Assembly (NCBI GenBank): GCA_036563485.1
Contig: DATCMI010000001.1
Span: 124,001-188,000 of the forward strand
Reading direction: 5' to 3'
DNA: 64,000 nucleotides
From: Sphingomicrobium sp.
GTDB lineage: Bacteria > Pseudomonadota > Alphaproteobacteria > Sphingomonadales > Sphingomonadaceae
In this document: piece after piece, positions 25,190-33,637 of the stretch
Position numbering within the stretch: the first letter of the stretch is position 1
Layout of the letters: every line of letters begins with the position of its first letter
The notes under the pieces: model-generated
Seen by the model: the letters and a program-made list of their open reading frames with translations, nothing else
Database searches by the model: none
What the model was told of the DNA's origin: nothing
Made by a program: the position numbers and the translations under genes

Positions 25190-25311
25190 CTGCCCTCCGC
25201 GTGAATGGCGGACGCATTGATGGCCGCTCGTTCATGCGCTGTCGAGGGGCGGCGCGGTTAATCGGCCCGCGGTTATCGAAATGCTAACCTTTCCGCGCGC
25301 ATGCGTGACGC

Positions 25312-27600
25312 GTGTCGACGAAGAACCAGACCCAGAGTGAAGCCAAGCCGTGGAAGCTGCTTCTGTGGACGGCGGTGGCCGGCCTGGTGTTCGGCCTGAT
25401 CGGCTTCGGCGAAATTGCCGAGGACTGGCTCCGCGTTGCCCGCAACAAGCTGCACACGCACAGCGCCAGCGGCGACATCGTCTTCGTCCAGATCGACGAC
25501 AAGACGCTGCGGGAAGTCGGCCGCTGGCCCTGGCCGCGCCGCGACATGGCGAAGCTGACCGACAAGCTGACCGAAGCCGGCGCCAAGCGCATCTTCTACG
25601 ACATCACCTTCTACGACCGCACCAATCCGGTGGACGATGCGATCCTCGCCGACGCGCTCAAGCGTTCGGGCCGGGTCCATCTCGCGGTTCGGACGCGCTT
25701 CGGCCCCAATGGCGGACCTACCGCATCCGGCTCAACGCCGACCGAGTTCGCACAGCATGCGACGCTCGGGAACATCAGTGCGAAGTATAATTATCAGAAC
25801 GCGCTATGGCACCTGCCCTATGCCGTTCAGGAAGGTCAGAGGACTTTCGTGACCTTTGCGGTGCAGCTCGCAAACCGGAGCGGCGCGCCGGGCGCCTCGT
25901 TCATGCCCGACTATTCGATCGACCCGAAATCCATCCCGGTCGCGAAGGCGGAGGATTTCCTAAGCGGCAAGTACAGGCCAGACGCCTTCGCAGGCAAAGA
26001 CCTCTTCGTCGGCTGGAACACAGAAACGCTTGGAGATCAGCTGTTCATCCCCGGCACCGGGAAGACCGCGGGTGCGTACGTCCACATCATCGGCGGCGAG
26101 ACTCTTAAAGCTGGGACGCCGATCTACCTCGGGTGGGTGCCGCTCTTTGTTCTAACGCTGGCGCTTTCGGCCTTCGCCTTGGCCCGCCGCAGCCCGAAAG
26201 TCCGAATTGCTACCCTGGGAACAGGAGCGATTTTCCTTCTCTTCGTCCCCGCAGCACTCGAGGCGCGCCTGATCACGTTCGACATCACGCCTGCTCTCTT
26301 TGTGTTGATCGTCATTGGGACTGCGCTCGCATGGCGCCGCTATCGCGCGCAGGGTCTCGTCAACACCGTAACGAACCTGCCGAACCTCAACGCTCTGCGG
26401 CTCAACCGCGAGGGGGGACAGCGCCCCCTCGTTGCCGCGCGTGTGCTGAATTACGAAGAGATCGTCGCCAGCCTCCCGACGGATGCCGAACGCCAGCTGG
26501 TCGATCAGATCGTCGCGCGGCTGAATGTCGGATCGCCCCAGCGGGTCCTTTATCAAGGCGACGGCGGCATCTTTGCCTGGTTCGACGAGACACGAGAGCC
26601 GTTCGGCAACCAGCTCGAAGCGCTTCATGCGATGTTCCGCACGCCCGCCCGGATCGCCGACCGGTCGATCGACCTGTCGATCGCGTTCGGCGCGGAGATC
26701 GGCAGCGGCCGCTCGCTCGCCAACCGGCTTGCCAGTGCGCTCGTCGCTGCTGACGAGGCGGCTCATCAGGGCCTCAAGTGGAAGTATCACGATCCCGAGA
26801 CGCTCCAGGACGCAAGCTGGAAACTGTCGATCCTCAGCCAGCTCGACGAAGCGATCGATCGAGGCGAAGTCTGGGTCGCCTTCCAGCCGAAGGTGGACGT
26901 GGCGACGCGGCAGGTCATCGGCGCCGAAGCGCTCGCGCGGTGGACCCACCCGGAGAAAGGCCCCATCGCCGCGTCCGAGTTCGTCGCGGCGGCGGAGCAG
27001 CACGACCGCATCGCCAAGCTTACGGACTTCGTCCTTGAGAAGGCAGTTGCGGCGGCTGCCCAGATCAACAAGCGCGGCGCCGACTTCCACGTGGCGGTCA
27101 ATCTGTCCGCGCGCCTTCTCGCCGACAAAGGCCTGACGCTTCGGCTGGCGGCGATGCTGGCCCGCCACGGGCTCGCCCCGCACCTGCTCACGCTGGAGCT
27201 GACCGAAACCGCGCCGCTTACCGACAGCGGCGGAGGGCTCGAGATGATGGGCCGCCTCCGCGAACTCGGGGTGTCGATTGCCATCGACGATTACGGCACG
27301 GGCCAGTCGACACTCGAATATCTCAAGAAGATCCCGGCGGCCGAGATCAAGATCGACCAGAGCTTCGTCAAAGGCATTGTCGAAAATCGAAGCGACCGTT
27401 TGATGGTCCAGTCCACCATCAGCCTCGCCCACTCGCTCGGCCGCAAGGTCGTTGCCGAAGGCGTGGAGCAGCGCGAGATCCTCGACGTGCTCACCGAGCT
27501 CGGTTGCGACGTCGCCCAGGGCTTCGCGATCGGCCGCCCGATGAGCTTCGACTCGCTGGTGAAACGCGTCGGTTCCGGCCGCCGCCGCAGCGCAGCCTAA
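25312..27600 (+). CDS. CHASE2-EAL membrane phosphodiesterase with degenerate GGDEF
   Basis: The 762-residue protein has an N-terminal membrane helix, a periplasmic CHASE2 sensor (VFVQIDDKTLREVGRWPWPR onward, about residues 55-270), three membrane helices (about 275-350), a degenerate GGDEF domain whose signature is QGDGG, and a C-terminal EAL domain. EAL residues are intact: EALARW, VNLSARL, LELTETA, AIDDYGTG, EIKIDQSFV and VAEGVE. It is therefore probably an active c-di-GMP phosphodiesterase controlled by a periplasmic signal, with no diguanylate cyclase activity. It starts with GTG. Confidence 0.88.
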   Translation: MSTKNQTQSEAKPWKLLLWTAVAGLVFGLIGFGEIAEDWLRVARNKLHTHSASGDIVFVQIDDKTLREVGRWPWPRRDMAKLTDKLTEAGAKRIFYDITFYDRTNPVDDAILADALKRSGRVHLAVRTRFGPNGGPTASGSTPTEFAQHATLGNISAKYNYQNALWHLPYAVQEGQRTFVTFAVQLANRSGAPGASFMPDYSIDPKSIPVAKAEDFLSGKYRPDAFAGKDLFVGWNTETLGDQLFIPGTGKTAGAYVHIIGGETLKAGTPIYLGWVPLFVLTLALSAFALARRSPKVRIATLGTGAIFLLFVPAALEARLITFDITPALFVLIVIGTALAWRRYRAQGLVNTVTNLPNLNALRLNREGGQRPLVAARVLNYEEIVASLPTDAERQLVDQIVARLNVGSPQRVLYQGDGGIFAWFDETREPFGNQLEALHAMFRTPARIADRSIDLSIAFGAEIGSGRSLANRLASALVAADEAAHQGLKWKYHDPETLQDASWKLSILSQLDEAIDRGEVWVAFQPKVDVATRQVIGAEALARWTHPEKGPIAASEFVAAAEQHDRIAKLTDFVLEKAVAAAAQINKRGADFHVAVNLSARLLADKGLTLRLAAMLARHGLAPHLLTLELTETAPLTDSGGGLEMMGRLRELGVSIAIDDYGTGQSTLEYLKKIPAAEIKIDQSFVKGIVENRSDRLMVQSTISLAHSLGRKVVAEGVEQREILDVLTELGCDVAQGFAIGRPMSFDSLVKRVGSGRRRSAA

Positions 27601-27627
27601 CACTTCCAAGCACAGCCATAATCCAGC

Positions 27628-27654
27628 CGCTCGCTTGAAGAAGCGAGCGCTTTC
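27628..27654 (+). terminator. Probable terminator after the CHASE2-EAL gene
   Basis: A perfect 9-bp stem (CGCTCGCTT with AAGCGAGCG) around a GAAG loop, 28 bases after the stop codon, followed by CTTTC. The T tract is short, so it may be a weak terminator. Confidence 0.55.
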
Positions 27655-27698
27655 ACTTGCCAATTTCGCGCGTCCTCACGCGAAACATGGTGAATCGT

Positions 27699-27727
27699 TT
27701 GTCAACCATATCGATTAAGGTTAATAT
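27699..27727 (+). promoter_or_regulatory. Near-consensus promoter of the 27-residue peptide gene
   Basis: TTGTCA (27699-27704) and TAATAT (27722-27727) are separated by exactly 17 bases. Transcription would begin near 27734, giving a leader of about 36 bases before the ATG at 27770. This is the best-looking sigma-70-type promoter I noticed in the window. Confidence 0.65.
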
Positions 27728-27769
27728 GCCCCCAACTGCCGGATCGCAGTCAAACAAAGGGGCTGAGAC

Positions 27770-27853
27770 ATGAAGAAGGTCAGCAAAGGTCGTGGTTTCT
27801 GGACGTGGCTCATGGGCGGCGGCTGGACCGGAGCCGGCGGCGGCGGCGCTTAA
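27770..27853 (+). CDS. 27-residue Trp/Gly-rich peptide, new micro-gene
   Basis: The ATG at 27770 is preceded by AAGGGG with a 7-base spacer. The peptide has a cationic start (MKKVSKGRG), a hydrophobic centre with Trp at positions 11, 13 and 19 (FWTWLMGGGW) and a Gly-rich end (GAGGGGA). The unit is complete: promoter at 27699-27727, ribosome-binding site, short CDS and a strong terminator at 27876-27909. I do not recognise it. It could be a small membrane-active or regulatory peptide, or the transcript could act as an RNA. Three Trp codons recall leader peptides, but no trp gene follows. Confidence 0.6.
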   Translation: MKKVSKGRGFWTWLMGGGWTGAGGGGA

Positions 27854-27875
27854 TTCCGCCACTTCAATGATTTAG

Positions 27876-27909
27876 AAAGCGCTCGCCTCACGGCGGGCGC
27901 TTTTCTTTT
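27876..27909 (+). terminator. Strong rho-independent terminator
   Basis: A stem GCGCTCGCC (27879-27887) with GGCGGGCGC (27892-27900), one G-T pair, around a TCAC loop, extended by AAA/TTT, then TTTTCTTTT. It ends the 27-residue peptide transcript 25 bases after the stop codon. Confidence 0.85.
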
Positions 27910-27950
27910 GTGCGGTGGAAGCGGCAGCCGAAGGGCGCTAGTCGGCACTG

Positions 27951-28370
27951 ATGCTGAGGCAAGAAACGGCGAGAATCGCGATTCGCGCGAGTCGCCCCGG
28001 ACTCCACGAATTCACCGACCGAGCGCGCGATTTCGTCAACCATAGCGGCATCAGCGAGGGTCTATTGACCCTTTTTTGCCGCCACACGTCGGCGTCGCTG
28101 GTGATCCAGGAAAATGCCGCGCCCGCGGCGCGCCGCGATCTCGAAGCTTATTTCGCCCGCCTGGCGCCGGAGAGCGCCATCTATGACCATGACGAAGAGG
28201 GTCCGGACGACATGCCGGCGCATCTGCGGACGGCGCTGACGGCGACGCAGCTGTCGGTGCCGGTGATCGGCGGCGAACTTGCGCTCGGCACCTGGCAGGG
28301 CATCTTCCTGTTCGAGCATCGCCGCGCGACGCCCGAGCGCGAGATCGTCCTTCACCTGGTCGGCGAATGA
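27951..28370 (+). CDS. YjbQ/UPF0047 family protein
   Basis: The 139-residue protein has the family motifs LTLFCRHTSASLVIQENA near residues 42-59 and VIGGELALGTWQGIFLFEHR near residues 104-123. Members have been linked to low-level thiamine phosphate synthase activity, and the physiological role is unclear. Its stop overlaps the ATG of the following YbaK gene (ATGA). Confidence 0.88.
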   Translation: MLRQETARIAIRASRPGLHEFTDRARDFVNHSGISEGLLTLFCRHTSASLVIQENAAPAARRDLEAYFARLAPESAIYDHDEEGPDDMPAHLRTALTATQLSVPVIGGELALGTWQGIFLFEHRRATPEREIVLHLVGE

Positions 28371-28849
28371 GCCTTCAGTCCGTCCAGGCCTGGCTGGCGG
28401 CCGAGGCGCCGGACCTGCGCCTGATCGAGACCCAGGAAAGCACGGCGACGGTCGAGAGTGCTGCGGCGGCGCTCGGCGTCGAGCCCGGCCGTATTGCCAA
28501 GACCCTCGCAGTGCGCGCCGGCGACCTCCTCTTTCTCCTCTGCACGGGGGGAGACGTCCGCCTCGACAACCGCAAGTGCAAGGATGTGCTGGGCGCGCGC
28601 CCGCGCATGCTTGGGCCCGACGAAACGCTCGAGCTTACCGGCCATCCCGTCGGCGGCGTCTGCCCGTTCGGTCTCGCTACGCCCCTGCCCGTCTATCTCG
28701 ACGTGTCGCTGCAGGCGTTCGACATCGTCTATCCGGCGGGCGGGTCGCTGAACACCTCGGTCGAAGTGTCGACGGAGCGGCTGTTCGACCTCGTCGCCGA
28801 ACGCTGGGTGGACCTATGCAAGCTCCCCGAGGAACCGGCTGGGACTTAG
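28367..28849 (+). CDS. YbaK/EbsC-type aminoacyl-tRNA deacylase
   Basis: The 160-residue protein matches the YbaK/ProX-like editing family: TQESTATVESAAAALGV, RIAKTLAVRAGDLLFLL (conserved Lys near residue 45), and GHPVGGVCPFGL near residues 90-101. These trans-editing enzymes hydrolyse mischarged tRNAs such as Cys- or Ala-tRNA(Pro). It is coupled to yjbQ. Its 3' end overlaps the convergent oxidase gene by 36 bases. Confidence 0.85.
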   Translation: MSLQSVQAWLAAEAPDLRLIETQESTATVESAAAALGVEPGRIAKTLAVRAGDLLFLLCTGGDVRLDNRKCKDVLGARPRMLGPDETLELTGHPVGGVCPFGLATPLPVYLDVSLQAFDIVYPAGGSLNTSVEVSTERLFDLVAERWVDLCKLPEEPAGT

Positions 28850-29935
28850 CGAGGCGGCATCGACGTCCGCCACGGGCCACGGTGTTCCTACGACCAGCGA
28901 TTCGACCATTGCCGCCATCGCCGGGCTGGTCTGCAGCCCAAACCCGCCCTGCCCCGCCAGCCAAAAGAAGCCCTCGGCATCGGGCGCGAAGCCGACTGCG
29001 GGATGACGGTCCGGCGTGAAGCTCCTTAGCCCCGCCCATCGGCTGTGGATGTGCCGCACCTCGACAGTCGTGCGCTCCTCCATGCGGTGAGCAGCGAGCG
29101 CGACCTCATATTCGTCGGGCTGCGCGTCGCACGGGTCGCTCGGCACTTCGTCCATTGGCGAGGCGAACAGCCGGCGGCTCTCCGGCGCGAAGTAGAGTTC
29201 GTCGCCGACGGTCTTGGTGAAGGGCAGCGCGTCGACATCTATGCCGGCGGGAGCATCGAAGGTGATGATTGTCCGGCGCTTCGGTACGAGACCGATTGGC
29301 CGCACGCCCGCAAGCATCGCCACAGCATCGGCCCAGGCGCCCGCGGCGTTGACCAGAACCGGCGCGCTGAACCGCTCGGCCGCCTCGCTCGTGACGCTCC
29401 ACGCGCCACCGTTCCGCTTGATCCCCGCCACACGAACCCCGGTGCGCAGCTCGCCCCCGAGCCTGCGCAGCCGCCGCAAATTGCCCTGAAGCAGGGCGTG
29501 CGGATCGAGCCGGACGCCGTTGCGGTCGGCAATGCCGCTGACCGCATCCGCTCTCAGGATCGGGCACAAAGCGTGCACGCCGGTCGCATCCAGCCGCTCC
29601 AGCGACGCGAAAGCCGAAAGGTCCGCTTCCACCGCGTCGAGGGCCGCAATCTCGTGCTCGCGCGCATGGACCAGCACCGGCATGCGCCGCCCCAGCGGCA
29701 CATCGGTAAAATCGTCCGGCGGATCGTCGAAGAACGGACGGCTGGCGAGCGTCAGGGCGCGGACCAGCCGATCACCGAGCGCGTAATGGAGCATGGTCGC
29801 GCTTCGGCCAGACGCGTGGAAGCCCACCTGCTCCTCCGCCTCGAGCACCGTGACGCGGCCATGCTTCGCCAGCGCCGCGGCCGCGGAGAGCCCCGCGATG
29901 CCGCCGCCGATGACGAGAATGTCGGAGGAGTTCAC
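28814..29935 (-). CDS. FAD-dependent amino-acid oxidase/dehydrogenase (DadA-like)
   Basis: The 373-residue flavoprotein has the dinucleotide-binding ILVIGGGIAGLSAAAALA at residues 5-22, the FAD-binding VNAAGAWADAVA, and the C-terminal HPAVGFAPDAEGFFWLAGQGGFGLQ segment of the DAO family (glycine oxidase or D-amino-acid dehydrogenase type). Substrate is unknown. Its GTG start overlaps the pntA1 stop by four bases, so it is co-transcribed with pntA1. Confidence 0.85.
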   Translation of the reverse strand: MNSSDILVIGGGIAGLSAAAALAKHGRVTVLEAEEQVGFHASGRSATMLHYALGDRLVRALTLASRPFFDDPPDDFTDVPLGRRMPVLVHAREHEIAALDAVEADLSAFASLERLDATGVHALCPILRADAVSGIADRNGVRLDPHALLQGNLRRLRRLGGELRTGVRVAGIKRNGGAWSVTSEAAERFSAPVLVNAAGAWADAVAMLAGVRPIGLVPKRRTIITFDAPAGIDVDALPFTKTVGDELYFAPESRRLFASPMDEVPSDPCDAQPDEYEVALAAHRMEERTTVEVRHIHSRWAGLRSFTPDRHPAVGFAPDAEGFFWLAGQGGFGLQTSPAMAAMVESLVVGTPWPVADVDAASLSPSRFLGELA

Positions 29936-31059
29936 GCGGCCGTGAGCCGCTCGCTCACAACCTTGTTGTTCTGCGTCAGCCGTATGCCTTTGACGATCTC
30001 GTCGTCGTCGGGGAGCACCGGCCGCCCCTGCTCCTTGTCCCAGAAGGCGCTCAGGAAATTGTAGAGGTTGCGCGCGAACAAGGCCGAGGCGTCGGCGGCA
30101 AGGCTGCGCGCGAGATTGGATGCACCAATGATCGTGACGCCATGCTTCTCGGCGCGTTCGCCGGGGACGGTGCCCTCGACATTCCCGCCCGCTTCGGCCG
30201 CGAGGTCGACGATGACGCTGCCGGGCCGCATCGTCGCGATCTGCACGTCGCTGATCAGGCGCGGCGCCGGCCTGCCGGGAATCAGTGCCGTGGTGATGAC
30301 GATGTCCTGCTTGGCGATATGGCTGGACACCAGCTCCGCCTGCGCTTGCTTATATTCCTCGGACATTTCCGTCGCATAGCCGCCCGAACCTTCGCCCTCG
30401 ATGCCGGCGACATTCTCGACGAAGATCGGCTTGGCGCCCAGCGACTGGATCTGCTCCTTCGTCGCGGAGCGAACGTCCGTGGCGCTGACCTGCGCTCCGA
30501 GACGCCGCGCGGTCGCAATCGCCTGAAGCCCAGCGACGCCGACGCCCATCACGAAGACCTTGGCCGGGCTGACCGTCCCCGCCGCCGTCATCATCATCGG
30601 GAAGGCGCGGCCGTAAGCAGCGGCGCCGTCGACGACCGCCTTGTAGCCTGCGAGGTTCGACTGCGAGGAGAGGATGTCCATCGACTGGGCGCGAGTGATG
30701 CGCGGCATCCACTCCATCGCCAGCGCCTCGACGCCTGCCGCGGCATAACCGTCGACCCGCTGCCGCTCGCGCACGGGATCGAGCGCGCCGACCAGCAGCG
30801 CGCCGGGTTCAGCGCCGCCGATCGACGCCGGGTCGGGACCGTTGATGCACAGGATCACGCCCGCGCCCGCAAGCACGTCCGCGCGGCCTCCGACCGTCGC
30901 GCCAGCGGCTTCGAGGTCGGCATCGCGGATCGATGCCGCCTCGCCTGCTCCCCGCTCGACGGCCACGTCGGCACCGAGCGCGACAAACTTCTTCACGGTC
31001 TCGGGAATCGCCGCGCAGCGCGTCTCGCCCGGCGCTTCCTTGAGGACCGCGATCTTCAT
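29932..31059 (-). CDS. pntA1: NAD(P) transhydrogenase subunit alpha 1 (NAD-binding)
   Basis: From the ATG at 31059 the protein has 375 residues. It has the AlaDH/PNT N-terminal domain (KIAVLKEAPGETRCAAIP) and the NAD-binding domain I (FVMGVGVAGLQAIATARRLGAQVSATDVR; then VDLAAEAGGNVEGT). The RQD-loop region is SSQSNLAGYKAV. It forms the soluble NAD(H) part of the proton-pumping transhydrogenase whose other subunits are encoded at 23476-25189. The long upstream extension of the frame is not real. Confidence 0.93.
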   Translation of the reverse strand: MKIAVLKEAPGETRCAAIPETVKKFVALGADVAVERGAGEAASIRDADLEAAGATVGGRADVLAGAGVILCINGPDPASIGGAEPGALLVGALDPVRERQRVDGYAAAGVEALAMEWMPRITRAQSMDILSSQSNLAGYKAVVDGAAAYGRAFPMMMTAAGTVSPAKVFVMGVGVAGLQAIATARRLGAQVSATDVRSATKEQIQSLGAKPIFVENVAGIEGEGSGGYATEMSEEYKQAQAELVSSHIAKQDIVITTALIPGRPAPRLISDVQIATMRPGSVIVDLAAEAGGNVEGTVPGERAEKHGVTIIGASNLARSLAADASALFARNLYNFLSAFWDKEQGRPVLPDDDEIVKGIRLTQNNKVVSERLTAA

Positions 31060-31064
31060 GCCGC

Positions 31065-31217
31065 TCAGGTGATGATCAGCAGGACGAGGGCGGCGGCGAT
31101 GGCGGCGAGGATCGCGCCCCACTTCACCATCTTCGTGAAGCGGCTGTAATCCGCGACATGGGCTGCAGCATCCTGCGTCGGCGGACTGCTGAGCACCGGC
31201 TCCTGTTCGGCCATCAT
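31065..31217 (-). CDS. aa3-type cytochrome c oxidase subunit IV-like small protein
   Basis: The 50-residue protein starts at one of two adjacent ATGs (31217 or 31214) behind AAAAGGGGAAG. The N-terminal half is soluble and the C-terminal half is one membrane helix: HVADYSRFTKMVKWGAIL then AAIAAALVLLIIT. This matches the bacterial aa3 oxidase subunit IV family (COX4_pro_2). It lies five bases upstream of pntA1, an arrangement seen in sphingomonads as far as I recall. Confidence 0.75.
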   Translation of the reverse strand: MMAEQEPVLSSPPTQDAAAHVADYSRFTKMVKWGAILAAIAAALVLLIIT

Positions 31218-31348
31218 CTTCCCCTTTTGATAAGCAAGCTTTGCGCTTCCCATAACAAGCCATGCCGCGCTGCCCAACCCCCGCCGCGCCGCTCTTTAAG
31301 CCGTCCTTTACTCCCCGCGCCTTAGGCTGGCGTCGAAAAGGCGGACCC

Positions 31349-32785
31349 ATGCGCGAACAACCGACACGCTCGCTGATGCTGCTCGATGCCGATGCCGGCG
31401 AACGTCGGCTCATTTCGGCCATCGCTGCGCGCGCCGGCTGGAGCGTCCTTGGCGCCGCGGATCCGGAAATGGCCCTGGCGCTGCTGCAAGGGCCGCACGG
31501 ACGCGAAGTGCAGGCCGCGATCCTCGGCAGCTGGGATGCCGAGCACGGTCCGCGGCTGATCGAGGCACTGCGGCGTGACCGGCCGAACCTGCCAGTCATC
31601 GTCCTCCCCCACGGCAATACTGTGTCGATCGCCGTCGAAGCGATGCGCGCCGGCGCGTCCGATTTCCTCGTCCGGCCCGTCGCGCCCGAACGCCTGCTCG
31701 ACGCCCTTGCCGCGAACGCCGACCGCCGCCGCGCCGCCGGCGAACTTGCGCCGCTGTCGGAGAAGCTCGCCCCCCTGCTCGAGCTCGAGCAGATGGTCGG
31801 CGCGGCCCCCGAGTTTAGAACAGCCCTTGCCGTCGCAGCGAAGTCGGCGCGCAATCGCCTGCCCGTCCTGATCGTCGGCGAGCCCGGCACCGGCAAGGAA
31901 AGCGTCGCGCGCGCGATCCATGCGGCGAGCCTGCGTGCGCGCGGGCCGCTGCTCGCCATCGACTGCAAGGCGGTCTCGGCGAACATCATCGACAGCGAAT
32001 TGTTCGGCCATGAAGCCGGCGCTTTCCCCGGCGCATTCGCAGCAAAGACCGGCCGCTTCGTCGCCGCCGACGGCGGGACATTGATCCTGTACGAGATCGC
32101 GGCCCTTCCGGCGCACACCCAGGAGGTGCTCGACCGAGTGCTCGCAACCGGCGAGGTGCGTCCCGTCGGCCTCAACGGCAGCCATTCCGTCGACGTGCGC
32201 CTGATCGCCACCAGCAGCCGCGAACTCCCTGACGATTTCCACGCCGCCCTGGCCGAACGGATCGGCGCGACGACCGTCATGCTCCCCCCGCTCCGGGAGC
32301 GCAGCAGCGACATCCCGGCCCTGGCCCGGCACCTGCTGGGCCGCGTCGCGCAGCAGGTCGGGCTCCCGCCTTTGTCGATCGGCGACGATGCGCTGAAAGT
32401 GCTGATGCGCTACGGCTGGCCGGGCAACGTCCGCCAGCTCGCCGGCGTGATCTTCCGCGCCGCGCTTCAGTGCGAGCGCAATCTGCTCACCGCGCAGGAT
32501 TTCCCCCACATTGCGGTGCAATCGCAATTCACCGGCCGCCGCACCGATTTCGCGCCGTCGATCAGCAGGACGCACCGGGAGGAAGCGATCGGCGCCGCAC
32601 CAGGCGTCACCCTCTACACCGACGATGGCCATCTCCGCCCGCTCGAAGAGATTGAGTCCGACATTATCCGCCTGGCGATCGGCCACTATCGCGGGCGGAT
32701 GAGCGAAGTCGCCCGACGGCTCGGCATCGGCCGCTCCACGCTCTATCGAAAGCTCGGCGGCTTAGGCATCGACACGGCGGCTTAG
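31349..32785 (+). CDS. NtrC-family regulator with degenerate receiver and ATPase motifs
   Basis: The 478-residue protein has a receiver-like domain (residues 1-125) whose phospho-Asp position reads ILGSWD, an AAA+ domain with Walker A GEPGTGKES, and a C-terminal Fis-type helix-turn-helix (MSEVARRLGIGRSTLYRKL). The sigma-54-contacting GAFTGA loop reads GAFPGA and Walker B reads LILYEI, with Tyr in place of Asp. It probably binds DNA but may not activate sigma-54 polymerase, acting instead as an atypical regulator. The ATG at 31349 follows AAAAGGCGG. Confidence 0.82.
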   Translation: MREQPTRSLMLLDADAGERRLISAIAARAGWSVLGAADPEMALALLQGPHGREVQAAILGSWDAEHGPRLIEALRRDRPNLPVIVLPHGNTVSIAVEAMRAGASDFLVRPVAPERLLDALAANADRRRAAGELAPLSEKLAPLLELEQMVGAAPEFRTALAVAAKSARNRLPVLIVGEPGTGKESVARAIHAASLRARGPLLAIDCKAVSANIIDSELFGHEAGAFPGAFAAKTGRFVAADGGTLILYEIAALPAHTQEVLDRVLATGEVRPVGLNGSHSVDVRLIATSSRELPDDFHAALAERIGATTVMLPPLRERSSDIPALARHLLGRVAQQVGLPPLSIGDDALKVLMRYGWPGNVRQLAGVIFRAALQCERNLLTAQDFPHIAVQSQFTGRRTDFAPSISRTHREEAIGAAPGVTLYTDDGHLRPLEEIESDIIRLAIGHYRGRMSEVARRLGIGRSTLYRKLGGLGIDTAA

Positions 32786-32844
32786 GCGGCTGGACCCGCC
32801 GTAAAGAGTCGCCGTGTGCAGCCTGAGCGACTAGCGTAGCGGCG

Positions 32845-33615
32845 ATGCCGCGCATCCTGTTGCTTTCCATCCTGCTCCTTGCCGCCTGTCAGCAGAGCGC
32901 GCCGGCCGAGTTCGCGCCTTCGGCTTGCGAGACCAAGCACTTCGAGGGCAGCGGCTTTGTCGCCTGCGCGGTCGAGGGCGGCGCGGTCGAGCTGCACACG
33001 TTCGACAAGGCCGGTGCGCCGATGCGGAGCTTTTCCAACCTCCAGGCCAGCCTCGGAAAGCGCGCGCCGAATGTCGCCTTCGCGATGAACGCCGGCATGT
33101 TCGATGACGAGGGGCGGCCCATTGGCTTGCTGATTGAAGGTGGCGAGCAGAAGCACGCGATCAATCTCCGCAAGGGCGGCGGCAACTTCCACCTGCTCCC
33201 CAACGGCGTGTTCCTGGTGCGCAAGAGCGGCAAGGCGGAGGTGGTGCCGAGCACCGCTTATGAGCCGTCAAAGGATATCGCCTTCGCAACCCAATCCGGG
33301 CCGATGCTGCTGATCGACGGCAAGTTGCACCCGAAGTTCGACCAGGACGGTCCGTCGCAGAACATCCGCAACGGGGTCGGCATCGCGCCGGACGGGACGG
33401 CGGTGTTCGTCATCAGCCAGGATCCGGTCTCGTTCGGCAGGTTCGCCCGCTTCTTCCGCGACCGGGTCAGGGCCAGGAACGCGCTCTACTTCGACGGCGT
33501 GGTCAGCTCGCTTTGGGATCCCGCCGGCCACAGGATGGACTCGCATACCGAGATCGGGCCGATGGCAGTCGTGTTCGTTGCGCCTCGGCCCGCGTCCGCT
33601 CGCCGGAAGCAGTAG
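32845..33615 (+). CDS. Phosphodiester glycosidase family lipoprotein
   Basis: The 256-residue protein has a lipobox (ILLLSILLLAAC, Cys at residue 15) and a NAGPA-type phosphodiester glycosidase domain: VAFAMNAGMFDDEGRPIGLLIEGG near residues 76-99, FATQSGPMLLIDGK, RNGVGIAPDG and ALYFDGVVSSLW. The domain cleaves sugar phosphodiesters such as those in glycan decorations. It is likely outer-membrane or periplasmic. The natural substrate is unknown. Confidence 0.82.
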   Translation: MPRILLLSILLLAACQQSAPAEFAPSACETKHFEGSGFVACAVEGGAVELHTFDKAGAPMRSFSNLQASLGKRAPNVAFAMNAGMFDDEGRPIGLLIEGGEQKHAINLRKGGGNFHLLPNGVFLVRKSGKAEVVPSTAYEPSKDIAFATQSGPMLLIDGKLHPKFDQDGPSQNIRNGVGIAPDGTAVFVISQDPVSFGRFARFFRDRVRARNALYFDGVVSSLWDPAGHRMDSHTEIGPMAVVFVAPRPASARRKQ

Positions 33616-33637
33616 ACGTCAAACGGCGAGCCACTTC

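Noticed and set aside
26152-27663. 503-residue minus-strand ORF opposite the CHASE2-EAL gene
   Set aside because: Antisense to intact EAL motifs; its composition is that of a shadow frame.
27770-27909. Trp-type attenuator leader controlling downstream genes
   Set aside because: The Trp codons are not tandem, no alternative antiterminator pairing is obvious, and the next genes (yjbQ, ybaK) are not tryptophan genes.
31060-32313. Upstream extension of the pntA1 frame
   Set aside because: The family starts at MKIAVLKE (31059); the extension is Ser/Arg-rich and opposite the regulator gene.
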